Positions 1-7,097 of a stretch of 40,524 bases of DNA are shown here, piece by piece. Origin of the DNA: Candidatus Cloacimonadota bacterium (GTDB lineage Bacteria > Cloacimonadota > Cloacimonadia > Cloacimonadales > TCS61); contig JAGLPW010000138.1 in NCBI GenBank assembly GCA_023137125.1, forward strand, positions 1-40,524, read 5' to 3'. A program made the position numbers and the translations under genes. Each line of letters begins with the position of its first letter. The stretch's first letter is position 1. Under the pieces are notes generated by a model, which saw only the letters and a list, made by a program, of their open reading frames with translations, had not been told where the DNA came from and did no database searches.

Positions 1-1039
1 TAATACTATTATTAGGATGATCACTATGATCTGAATTCCAGAAGAGATTCAAATATATTGATAGATAATCATAATTACGATTATAGGAAATGAAAATATT
101 AGAAAGCTCATATTGCCAGCTATAAGATAATATACCTCTAACTGAATCGAACATTCCAAGGGGATAACTTATTAATAATGAACTTGCTCCGGATTTATCA
201 GTAGGTTCCCAGATATCTTCTTTCAGGTCTGAGAAATATTGATGTTCAAATAAACAGTAAATCCCGTTTCCAATTCCGAATGTATAATCGGTTCCTACGG
301 TGGATAAGCGTGAATAATTTTTATCTTCTAAATTTTCATAAACATTTATGCATGATTCTATCCAAAAACCTAAAGCCAAATCCCAACGCAGATCTAGCCC
401 ATATTTTGTTACTGTATTAAAAGTGAGTAAATCAGTTGGACTATGATGAGTAGAAAAACCTGCTTCGCAATATTTAAAAGGATACTGGATCCTACAACCA
501 AATTCAAGATTATCTTCTTCGTAAAAGAACTTATTTAGCGAAGTTTCATTTCGGTCTCCCCAGATTCCCCACAACCAGATATTTGCGTTATTGATAAAGT
601 AGTATCTGCCTAGAATTGCCTTTACACCTTCTGTTGTTTTTGTCGGATCGTTTGGATTGATATTGTCAAACCATTGAAGAGAGCGTAGTATTTGAGCAGG
701 TCCGAAATTTATTTTCTGTAACCCCACTCTGAGTTCTGTTTGAGATGCTGAATATCTCAGCCAACCTCTATACAGTTTTCCTATGATTTCAAAATCATTA
801 TCATTTATGTTTTTATAACTCAAATTCAAATCATAAGAAAACTCTGTATCAATAAGATTGTCATTTAGCTTATATAGATCAACAGTGAGTTCCGGTTTGT
901 AATTTAGATCGGATTCTAGTTTATTTTGCTCATCGTATAAAGTAGTTGTAGAGATTACTTGATGCGTCAGATTCCATTCAATACAACTGATCTGAATAGC
1001 AATAATAACTATGAAAAAAGATAGTGTTATTCTTTTCAT
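1..1039 (-). CDS. Outer-membrane beta-barrel protein, partial (C terminus off the left edge)
   Basis: An open frame runs on the minus strand from the ATG at 1039 past base 1, giving about 346 residues without a stop. The N terminus (MKRITLSFFIVIIAIQISC) is a signal peptide. The rest is rich in alternating aromatic/polar strands such as RGWLRYSASQTELRVGLQK and YYFINNANIWLWGIWG, typical of an outer-membrane beta-barrel; I cannot name a transport substrate. Its ATG overlaps the TGA of the upstream tetR-like gene (ATGA, 1036-1039), so the two are probably translationally coupled and under TetR control. The family is uncertain because the C terminus is missing; a porin-like or surface-assembly barrel is possible. 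Confidence 0.75.
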   Translation of the reverse strand, partial: MKRITLSFFIVIIAIQISCIEWNLTHQVISTTTLYDEQNKLESDLNYKPELTVDLYKLNDNLIDTEFSYDLNLSYKNINDNDFEIIGKLYRGWLRYSASQTELRVGLQKINFGPAQILRSLQWFDNINPNDPTKTTEGVKAILGRYYFINNANIWLWGIWGDRNETSLNKFFYEEDNLEFGCRIQYPFKYCEAGFSTHHSPTDLLTFNTVTKYGLDLRWDLALGFWIESCINVYENLEDKNYSRLSTVGTDYTFGIGNGIYCLFEHQYFSDLKEDIWEPTDKSGASSLLISYPLGMFDSVRGILSYSWQYELSNIFISYNRNYDYLSIYLNLFWNSDHSDHPNNSI

Positions 1040-1731
1040 TTTGTACTCACATATGCGGATTTAAAAGCTTCAAAAAAAGCTTTGTCGAATGCTTGAAAAG
1101 AGTCTTTAGGCGCTCCTAGTATACGCTCTATAGATTTTTGATAGATCATGAAATGTTCATACATCTCATCTATTTTTTGGGGATTGTCTTTTGATTGCAA
1201 AAGTAATTTCGCATTGTGTTCTGCTATGCTCATTCCAAATATTAGAACAATCCGGGCTGTTGCCAGGGGATCATCTATATTGAATATACCTTCATCCTTA
1301 CCTTGCTGGAAGATCGAGGTCATCAAAGGTAAAACATTTTCAACAGATTTAGTGTTAAATTTATAACGGAGCAGAAGGTTGTTATCGCTATAAAGTGCTT
1401 CAGTTATTGTCATTATAAAATCAATGTTCTCTACTTTGTAATTACCAGATTCTTTATACATTCTATTAAGTTTCTCAATTGCATTAATATCGGGATCTTT
1501 AACAATAGAATCGATTTTGCTTATGATGTTATGAGTAAACTCATCTGATAGGCAGTCAAGCAACTCTTCTTTTGACTTAAAATAGTGATAAAAAGCTCCT
1601 TTAGATATTTTCAATGCTTCAATGACCTTATTAACAGAGGTATTTGTATACCCATGTTTATAGAAGAGTTCCTGAGCTTTTTGCAAAATTTCTTTGCGCC
1701 TTTCTTCCGCTTTCTTAACAATTCTCACCAT
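1036..1731 (-). CDS. TetR/AcrR-family transcriptional repressor
   Basis: This 231-residue protein has a typical TetR N-terminal helix-turn-helix, with RRKEILQKAQELFYKHGYTN then VNKVIEALKISKGAFYHYFKSKEEL at about residues 11-57. The ligand-binding all-helical half is divergent, so the inducer cannot be predicted. It is the first gene of a two-gene operon and its stop overlaps the start of an outer-membrane protein gene. A perfect inverted repeat of the TetR type lies 27 bp upstream of its start, directly after a promoter-like sequence, which implies autorepression and control of the barrel gene. It lies outside the terminal repeat array and is likely chromosomal flank. Confidence 0.92.
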   Translation of the reverse strand: MVRIVKKAEERRKEILQKAQELFYKHGYTNTSVNKVIEALKISKGAFYHYFKSKEELLDCLSDEFTHNIISKIDSIVKDPDINAIEKLNRMYKESGNYKVENIDFIMTITEALYSDNNLLLRYKFNTKSVENVLPLMTSIFQQGKDEGIFNIDDPLATARIVLIFGMSIAEHNAKLLLQSKDNPQKIDEMYEHFMIYQKSIERILGAPKDSFQAFDKAFFEAFKSAYVSTK

Positions 1732-1757
1732 ATATTCTACTTCCTTAACTTCCTACT

Positions 1758-1772
1758 GACCGACCGTCGGTC
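1758..1772. promoter_or_regulatory. TetR operator palindrome
   Basis: GACCGAC-C-GTCGGTC is a perfect 7-bp inverted repeat around one central base. It is the form seen in many TetR/AcrR operators and sits between the promoter-like hexamers and the tetR-like start codon. Confidence 0.8.
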
Positions 1773-1773
1773 T

Positions 1774-1802
1774 ATTTGTTGAATGCATAATAATTTTGTA
1801 AA
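1774..1802 (-). promoter_or_regulatory. Putative promoter of the tetR-barrel operon
   Basis: On the minus strand TTTACA (1802-1797) and ACAAAT (1779-1774) are separated by 17 bp, a sigma-70-like arrangement. The TetR palindrome begins one base downstream of the -10, well placed to block initiation. The match to consensus is moderate. Confidence 0.4.
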
Positions 1803-1842
1803 GTTTTTTATTTGAAAATTTAAATAACTGGGTATCGCTTGT

Positions 1843-2000
1843 TGTCAAGTTGCAAGAGGTTTGTCATTTTGTTGCAAGAGGTTTGTCATTTTTGTGTTGC
1901 AGCAGTTTGGCATTTTTCAATTTTCGACTTGATTTTTGAGGGTGATTTCAAAGCCAAAAGTTGCAGCAGTTTGTCATTTTATGCCAAACCTATGCAACTT
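1843..2000. repeat. Left terminal repeat array of the Mu/Tn7-like element
   Basis: Four copies of a ~21-bp repeat, consensus TTGCARNRGTTTGNCATTTT, read in the same direction at about 1849-1870, 1871-1892 (abutting the first), 1896-1916 and 1960-1980. A fifth, inverted copy (ATGCCAAACCTATGCAACTT) follows at 1981-2000. Multiple short transposase sites at an end are a hallmark of Tn7/Tn402/Mu-type elements, and TGTCATTT recalls the Tn402-type terminus. The exact tip is not certain; TGTCAAG at 1843-1849 is a candidate. No target duplication was established. Confidence 0.65.
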
Positions 2001-2017
2001 ATTTAGCTTATATTTCC

Positions 2018-2344
2018 CTATAAAAATAAAGCAGTTCCGGCAAGATAGTAGAATAATTCAAAACCTTGCAACCAGTCTGCTGATTTCCTCGTCTTAGCCA
2101 TCTTAATGTTATACCTAACGTCAGCTGTTACATTCATTCTGACATAGATTCGCTGATTGCCGTGTCGCATCTTTTTAACAAGTCCCCAGTCCTCGAATAT
2201 CTTCAAATACTTGTGAACCGTATTGATACAGACTCCGGTAGCGGATCTACAGGCTGAAGCATCAAAGGAACCACTACAGTTATAGATATACTGCTTGATC
2301 TTATCACGGTGCTTAGTTGTATTGTCCTCAGCTCTCATGCTCAT
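2018..2344 (-). CDS. Small winged-helix DNA-binding protein of the transposition operon
   Basis: A 108-residue protein with a winged helix-turn-helix: KIKQYIYNCSGSFDASACRS, then TGVCINTVHKYLKIFEDWGL, then a wing (KKMRHGNQRIYVRM). The ATG at 2344 overlaps the TGA of the ATPase gene (ATGA), so it is the third gene of the transposase operon; an in-frame ATG at 2338 is an alternative. Its position matches that of a TniQ-type partner in related elements, but it lacks the paired zinc-finger cysteines of TniQ and is too short. A regulatory or end-binding role is inferred. Confidence 0.6.
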   Translation of the reverse strand: MSMRAEDNTTKHRDKIKQYIYNCSGSFDASACRSATGVCINTVHKYLKIFEDWGLVKKMRHGNQRIYVRMNVTADVRYNIKMAKTRKSADWLQGFELFYYLAGTALFL

Positions 2345-3051
2345 TCCTTTTCTCCCAGGAGTGCTGTGAGCTCATCATTGTTCTGAATGATTTCTGCATG
2401 GTTAATGATCTTGATCAGGTTGCGCATATTACCTTCGGACTTATGTACGATCAGATCGATGTTGGTATCATTAATATCAATTTCACAGACATCCTTTATG
2501 GTTTTAGAGATATCTGCTTTATCATTCGGCTGAAATTGGAGTGTATAAGCCCAGCGGTTAAAGAAGTAAGGTGATATTTGTTTTATGTCATTGTAAGTGT
2601 TCTGCATACCGATACAGATGTAAGTTCCGATAGTATCATCAGCAATGTCCCTGATAGCATCAAGGATATGTGTTCGTTTCATGGCATAATCAATTTCATC
2701 GATAATGATCACAGGTGGTTTATCATATCCTGTGTTGATGGTATCCTTTAATATCTCAAATAAACTATAAGTATTCTTATAATACGGAATCCCTTGAGTT
2801 TTACCAAGATTTTCATAAACTTTCTTGATCATAGCGATCAAAAAATCTTTTTGACGCATTGTACTATACAGTCTCATAAAGATAAAACCGTTCTCAGCTG
2901 CGAATTTTTCACCGAACCAGGTCTTGCCGATCCCCCAGATACCATAGATAAGCATTAAACCTGTTTGCCGGATCACATCACGCTTTCGAACCCGGTCTAT
3001 ATACTTCAGGGCTGTCTGTACATTCTTCGTCTCTGAACATACATTTTTCAT
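2341..3051 (-). CDS. AAA+ ATPase, MuB/TniB/TnsC-like transposition protein
   Basis: A 236-residue AAA+ protein. The Walker A is GIWGIGKT at residues 37-44, Walker B is VIIIDE at 114-119, and a sensor-like YICIGMQN follows at 144-151, with FFNRW near 163-167 as a possible arginine finger. MuB, TniB and TnsC proteins of this size bind target DNA as filaments and deliver the transposase. It lies 9 bp downstream of the transposase gene and overlaps the next gene by 4 bp, so all three are co-translated. It could also be called an ATP-binding protein of the phage Mu B group. Confidence 0.88.
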   Translation of the reverse strand: MKNVCSETKNVQTALKYIDRVRKRDVIRQTGLMLIYGIWGIGKTWFGEKFAAENGFIFMRLYSTMRQKDFLIAMIKKVYENLGKTQGIPYYKNTYSLFEILKDTINTGYDKPPVIIIDEIDYAMKRTHILDAIRDIADDTIGTYICIGMQNTYNDIKQISPYFFNRWAYTLQFQPNDKADISKTIKDVCEIDINDTNIDLIVHKSEGNMRNLIKIINHAEIIQNNDELTALLGEKE

Positions 3052-3060
3052 CTTCTCCTC

Positions 3061-5391
3061 CTATCCTAATCCTAATGTTTTGATATCTGTATCTAATTTT
3101 CTTACTTTCTTTACTTTTGGTTTTGGTTGAGACACATCATCATGCGTCTTTACTTTTAAGGTTTGTTCGATCATTATCTCATCCATGGTTTTGCTCTTAG
3201 CCGGAATTTCTGGTTTTACATTATTGAATAGATTTGTTCCTTCACAATTCGATTCTATGAACTTATGATCATCTTTCTGGATATTGGATAATGTTTTGAG
3301 TGCCTGCTCTTTGGTCTCTCTAACGATTCGGTTCTGATATGCTATCCCTTTTTTAACCTGCTTTTCAGTTTGTTCTTTATTCTCAGATAAAGTTATCATC
3401 GGATGTACCTTCTCATTAGGTCTGGCAGTACAGATGAATTTACCATGTATATTATAGACTTGTATAAAGCTGATATTATTGGGATCGTATCTGAAATACA
3501 TCTTCTCTCTGATATGATCAGCCAGGTTGGGATGCCAGTAGTTCTGCTTTAAGAATGTTATGCCGTTTCTGTTAACCAGTTTCAGATCATGCTTCAGCAT
3601 CAGAAAATCTAACTCTGAAGGTGATATCCTGCGTTCTTTCGGACAGGGATGAGCCAGATAGATCTCTTCCGGAGTATTTCCATTCAATCCTTTGTGAGCC
3701 TGTTTGTGATAGAAGTTGTTTATATAGTAACTTATCAGAGATTGTGCTTCTGTATAGGTGAGAGGTCGGTCATTAATAAGCTTCTTCATAAAAGGTTCGT
3801 TACGATGCATATGGGCTGGTTTATCAGATATGCTTGCTCCTACATAGCCGTCTAAGAACCTTTCAAAAGCATTATTGAAAGTCTTGAACCAGCGCTCAAT
3901 GATCTTAGCTCTGGCATTATAAGCTCGAGCAAATATTTCTTTAGTTCCCAATCTTTGGAACATACCACCCAACAGATCTTCCAGATCTGGATAATTAGAA
4001 CTCTTGCTTCCGGTAAAGTACCGGGACTTGAATGCTTTCCCATTATCTATATAAACAACTCTTGGAACTCCACCGTAATTTATAAAAGCATTTCGATAAG
4101 CATTAGCAATATTTTGAGTATCTTCTGTAGTTGCAATAGATCCACCTACTATCATTCGACTGGCCCAGTCCATTACAGCTACAAATATCATTCTTTTCGG
4201 CTTTCCGGTTTGAGGATCAAGAATACGGAAGTTAAGTGTATTACCGTCTGCTATAAATACATCACCCGGCATTAGAAGAGATGGATCTCTCTCAATATAT
4301 TTTATCAGATTATTTCTAAGGTGAGTCTCTCCATTACGCAGGAGATCAACTACGCGTTTATTGTCCTTTTCATATCTCTGCATCCAGCGTCTTAAGGTTG
4401 CAGGAGATGAGGGAGAGACCATATCACCGGACATTGCTTTTGTTTTGAGTGTATTGATAATAGTACCTATATAGACTTTACCTTGTTTCAGATAATATTT
4501 CAAGAGGTAGTTCTCTTCTGTTTCTGTAATGGTAACTGCACCGGGTCCGACCGAGTAGCTGGGAACCAGATCAAGATAATCGTTTCCGCCTTTCTTATAC
4601 TTACCGATCCAGCGCTGTAAGGTTCGTAAAGAGACATTCTCATCAGCTTTATATTTACGCAGTTCGGTAACTATATCACCAAAATTGTAGAGCTCGACCG
4701 TGCGCTTATATGCCTCTGTTTTACTAATGGAAGCTTTGACCGCCAGATCAATGGCATATTTACATAGTTGAGCTCTTAGCTGTCCTATCCTTTTATAGGA
4801 GTCAGGTACTTCCGGTTCGGGTCTGGGATTATAGTCAGGCTGGAACAGTATATCACGCTGTTGTTTTTGTAAACAAAGTTCTGAAGTAGGAGCGGGGACG
4901 GGTGACGAGTCCGCCCCCTTGTGGTTGAGTTCCGGTTTATTTTCCTGTCCGGTCAGGATTGATCTGCATTCCTGCTCATTATTACACTTATCTTCACATA
5001 TATTACAGCATCCGTCACAGCTGGGATGTGATGATCTGCATTGATTACATAGATCTTTGTTTTTTGGGTCAAAAGTGACCGCACTGACTGCACTGGATTT
5101 CTCCTCTTTTGAGATGACCGCACTGGACTTATTTTCAGTGACCGCACTGACTGCACTTGAATTTATTTTTGACCGCACTGACCGCACTGAAGTAAATTTT
5201 TTTTGCTCTTCTTCTTGAAAATGACCGCACTGAATGACCGCACTGACCGCACTGATCTCGACCATTCTCATTGGTTGCCCTTTCGGATTCGGTTCTAATC
5301 GGGTTGGTAATTTACCCTTCCTGGCCCAGCGTCGTATTGTCTCTACGGACTTACTGAGTCGTTTAGCTGCATCTTCAGTACTCAACCACAT
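3061..5391 (-). CDS. MuA/TnsB-like DDE transposase with an expanded N-terminal linker
   Basis: This 776-residue recombinase starts with a MerR/excisionase-like HTH (LSTEDAAKRLSKSVETIRRW, residues 3-22). A low-complexity linker (46-110, SAV/SVR repeats) and a cysteine cluster with eight Cys at 115-142 follow. More helical DNA-binding segments and an rve/DDE core come next. The catalytic residues are D382 (ADGNT), D449 (YIDNG) and E499 (KIIERWFKTF); the 67-residue D-D spacing equals that of MuA. HKGLNGNTPEEIYLAH is a typical end of the Mu-type core. The linker and Cys cluster are unusual for the family. RBS AAGGAGAG precedes the ATG. Confidence 0.93.
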   Translation of the reverse strand: MWLSTEDAAKRLSKSVETIRRWARKGKLPTRLEPNPKGQPMRMVEISAVSAVIQCGHFQEEEQKKFTSVRSVRSKINSSAVSAVTENKSSAVISKEEKSSAVSAVTFDPKNKDLCNQCRSSHPSCDGCCNICEDKCNNEQECRSILTGQENKPELNHKGADSSPVPAPTSELCLQKQQRDILFQPDYNPRPEPEVPDSYKRIGQLRAQLCKYAIDLAVKASISKTEAYKRTVELYNFGDIVTELRKYKADENVSLRTLQRWIGKYKKGGNDYLDLVPSYSVGPGAVTITETEENYLLKYYLKQGKVYIGTIINTLKTKAMSGDMVSPSSPATLRRWMQRYEKDNKRVVDLLRNGETHLRNNLIKYIERDPSLLMPGDVFIADGNTLNFRILDPQTGKPKRMIFVAVMDWASRMIVGGSIATTEDTQNIANAYRNAFINYGGVPRVVYIDNGKAFKSRYFTGSKSSNYPDLEDLLGGMFQRLGTKEIFARAYNARAKIIERWFKTFNNAFERFLDGYVGASISDKPAHMHRNEPFMKKLINDRPLTYTEAQSLISYYINNFYHKQAHKGLNGNTPEEIYLAHPCPKERRISPSELDFLMLKHDLKLVNRNGITFLKQNYWHPNLADHIREKMYFRYDPNNISFIQVYNIHGKFICTARPNEKVHPMITLSENKEQTEKQVKKGIAYQNRIVRETKEQALKTLSNIQKDDHKFIESNCEGTNLFNNVKPEIPAKSKTMDEIMIEQTLKVKTHDDVSQPKPKVKKVRKLDTDIKTLGLG
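5077..5254. repeat. Eight copies of GACCGCACTG inside the transposase gene
   Basis: Perfect GACCGCACTG copies begin at 5077, 5116, 5140, 5171, 5180, 5223, 5236 and 5245, with degenerate copies at 5086 and 5149. On the coding strand they read CAGTGCGGTC. They are translated in all three frames: AGT-GCG-GTC (SAV), GTG-CGG-TCA (VRS) and CAG-TGC-GGT (QCG). The DNA word is therefore conserved rather than the peptide. It differs by one base from AAGTGCGGT, the core Haemophilus uptake sequence. Confidence 0.9.
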
Positions 5392-5414
5392 ATTCTCTCC
5401 TTATTAAGCTCTTA

Positions 5415-5442
5415 GGAAAACCCACTGATCAGAGGGTTTTCC
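5415..5442 (-). promoter_or_regulatory. Hairpin upstream of the transposase RBS
   Basis: GGAAAACCC (5415-5423) and GGGTTTTCC (5434-5442) form a perfect 9-bp stem with a 10-base loop. On the minus strand it lies between the small HTH gene and the transposase gene, about 24 bp before the transposase ATG. There is no clear T-run, so it may be an attenuator or a weak terminator limiting transposase expression. Confidence 0.5.
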
Positions 5443-5629
5443 GAATAGTTCAAATCTGCATGGTGTCGGTTTTAAAATATAAAAAGGTCTAATCACTTGG
5501 AATATCCATTTTGGGTCGTTATGGTTCGTTTTTGGAGTTTTGTCTGTTAAAGTACCTTTCTACATCTCCAACCTTTTAGTATTCTACTTTGGAATGTCAT
5601 TAATACGTCTTCGTTAAAAATGATATATT

Positions 5630-5920
5630 TCATTTTCCTTCCAAATCGTGATTACCAACTATTTGTAATTTGAGTTCAGGTGAACCTTCCGGTAAGATTC
5701 GTGATCCATCCGGATTATATCCCAGATTATGAATTATCTTTAATATCTTGCGATCAATAGTCGGCATGTTCCTTCCATTTAGATAATGTCTTAGTGTTCC
5801 GTACTTTATATCGTGGATTTCACAAAAATCTTTCTGATCTCCGAAATGTCGTTTAATAATGAACTTCATCTCTGTTTTGTCTATTTCCACTAAAGTGGGT
5901 TTACTAATTACGCTTGACAT
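5630..5920 (-). CDS. Small HTH protein (Cro/Ner-like), divergent from the CI-like repressor
   Basis: The ATG at 5920 has an AGGAGA ribosome site 5 bases ahead of it and gives 96 residues; an upstream in-frame GTG at 5953 lacks such a site. The segment from FGDQKDFCEIHDIKYGTLRH through YLNGRNMPTIDRKILKII resembles a small helix-turn-helix repressor. It is divergent to a CI/LexA-like gene and upstream of the transposase operon in the same direction. This matches the Mu ner / c-repressor arrangement. Function is inferred from position and fold only. Confidence 0.6.
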   Translation of the reverse strand: MSSVISKPTLVEIDKTEMKFIIKRHFGDQKDFCEIHDIKYGTLRHYLNGRNMPTIDRKILKIIHNLGYNPDGSRILPEGSPELKLQIVGNHDLEGK

Positions 5921-5980
5921 ATTATCTCCTATACCGATTCTTTTGATATCCACTTATGTGGTCAAGTAAAGTATTCAAAC

Positions 5981-6006
5981 GTTTACCTGTCAAGAAAAAG
6001 GTAAAC
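5981..6006. promoter_or_regulatory. Inverted repeat operator between divergent regulators
   Basis: GTTTACC (5981-5987) and GGTAAAC (6000-6006) form a 7-bp inverted repeat 12 bases apart, and AAACGTTT (5977-5984) overlaps the left arm. They sit between the divergent starts at 5920 and 6031, as expected for a CI/Cro-type operator that controls both genes. Confidence 0.5.
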
Positions 6007-6030
6007 AATATTTAACCATGAGGAAGGTAG

Positions 6031-6669
6031 ATGTCTTTAGGAAATCGTTTAAAGGCTGTTAGAAAGCACTTTAATCTTACACAGACAGTATTTGCTTCAA
6101 AGTTAAATATCACTAAGGTTACAATCATTAATTATGAAAAAGGGAATAGATATCCTGACTCGAAATTATTAAATCTAATTCAAAAATTATTTAAAATAAA
6201 TTTACATTGGCTTCTAACCGGTGAAGGTGAGATGTTCATTACGGACCGGGAAGCTGAAAGCACTGATGATATTCATATCATGCATATAGCAGCTGATATT
6301 GCTGCCGGAGAACCTGCAGAAGTAACAGCGGAGAGGCTTGAGACTTTAACTATAGGTCATACATTAATACATAACGTTAATGATTATTTTTGTTTCCAGG
6401 TGAATGGTCAGAGCATGGAACCTTACATTGAACATCAGGATCTCGTGATCATAAAAAAAGACAGTAACTGGAAGGATAAAGAAAACACCGTTTGTGCTGT
6501 CCGGGTAGATGGTGAGATCACTTTAAAGCGTATTATCCATGGTGATAAACACAAGCTGTTAGTACTTATATCAGATAATAAAGGCTATCCACCCATAATT
6601 GTAGATCCAAAGCATTCTGATGTATTATTGATCGGATCACTTTATCTGGTTGTGAGAAGAGTGGAGTAG
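6031..6669 (+). CDS. CI/LexA-like XRE repressor with S24 self-cleavage domain
   Basis: A 212-residue protein with an XRE-type HTH at residues 4-65 (LKAVRKHFNLTQTVFASKLN, NYEKGNRYPD) and an S24 peptidase domain. A cleavage site A92-G93 (IAAGEP), the nucleophile S128 (NGQSMEP) and the general base K166 (ITLKRI) are all present. The protein should be able to self-cleave on RecA activation. It is transcribed away from the transposase operon and a small HTH gene across a shared operator. It probably keeps transposition, and perhaps the cargo, silent until DNA damage. Start chosen from AGGAAGG six bases upstream. Confidence 0.93.
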   Translation: MSLGNRLKAVRKHFNLTQTVFASKLNITKVTIINYEKGNRYPDSKLLNLIQKLFKINLHWLLTGEGEMFITDREAESTDDIHIMHIAADIAAGEPAEVTAERLETLTIGHTLIHNVNDYFCFQVNGQSMEPYIEHQDLVIIKKDSNWKDKENTVCAVRVDGEITLKRIIHGDKHKLLVLISDNKGYPPIIVDPKHSDVLLIGSLYLVVRRVE

Positions 6670-6683
6670 GGGATAGAATCATT

Positions 6684-6917
6684 ATGATGAATAAGAATAA
6701 GAAAAAAATTATCTTTATTTGCATGTTAGTTATTTTATCTGTTTTTATTTTATCAAATTGTTCTGAAATACTTTCTTCTGATTCGAGTGAGACATATTGG
6801 ATTAATTCAGACTCTAATGTTAGACATAATTCAAGTTGTAGATGGTATGGGAATACTAATGCAGGTTATTATACAACTGAATTGATTGGAACAGCCTGTG
6901 GCATATGTGGTGGGTAG
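6684..6917 (+). CDS. Small membrane-anchored or lipoprotein-like Cys-containing protein
   Basis: A 77-residue protein with a basic N terminus and one hydrophobic segment (IIFICMLVILSVFILSNC). The last part could serve as an atypical lipobox (LSNC). The C-terminal half has RHNSSCRWYGN and CGICGG, a His/Cys pattern that may bind metal. It starts 14 bases after the CI-like stop and is probably co-transcribed with it. I do not recognise a named family. A surface-exposed exclusion or immunity role is possible in this context but is only inference. Confidence 0.55.
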   Translation: MMNKNKKKIIFICMLVILSVFILSNCSEILSSDSSETYWINSDSNVRHNSSCRWYGNTNAGYYTTELIGTACGICGG

Positions 6918-6958
6918 AGGTGTAATCCAACCAATCAAGCTTGTATAAAACCAATTTT

Positions 6959-7033
6959 CAGAATATTATAATTCATTTAGATTAAGTAAAATAGCTGCTA
7001 ATGTTACCCAACATAATATTTGGTATTCTCTAT
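6959..7033 (+). repeat. D-type leader ahead of the ATPase/QueC operon (divergent copy)
   Basis: AATTCATTTAGATT, then ATAGCTGCTAATGTTACCCAA, and later TATTCTCTATTC resemble the leader found at 12341, 16965 and 20849, which has AATTCATTYTAATT and ...GTTACCCAAYYAAATT...ACTCTATA. This is the most diverged of the four copies. It lies about 65 bp upstream of the ATPase start, so it may contain the operon promoter. Confidence 0.4.
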
Positions 7034-7097
7034 TCTTTATGAAAGGTTAAAGTTTTAATTGATAATAGTTATTAAATAATAAATATTTGAGGTTACT

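Noticed and set aside
1843-2000. CRISPR array
   Set aside because: The short repeats are tandem or irregularly spaced, partly inverted, without unique equal-length spacers or Cas genes; they match the right-hand array as transposon ends.
4953-5156. Separate minus-strand gene of 67 residues inside the transposase
   Set aside because: It is an overlapping frame created by the CAGTGCGGTC repeats, with no start signal; the DDE transposase frame is continuous here.
2018-5391. CRISPR-associated transposon (CAST)
   Set aside because: MuA/MuB-like genes resemble TnsB/TnsC, but there is no Cas gene, no CRISPR array and no zinc-finger TniQ in the window; the 108-residue partner is a winged-helix protein.
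5630-6669. Intact Mu-like prophage
   Set aside because: Repressor, Ner-like and A/B genes are Mu-like, but there are no head, tail, lysis or portal genes anywhere in 40 kb.
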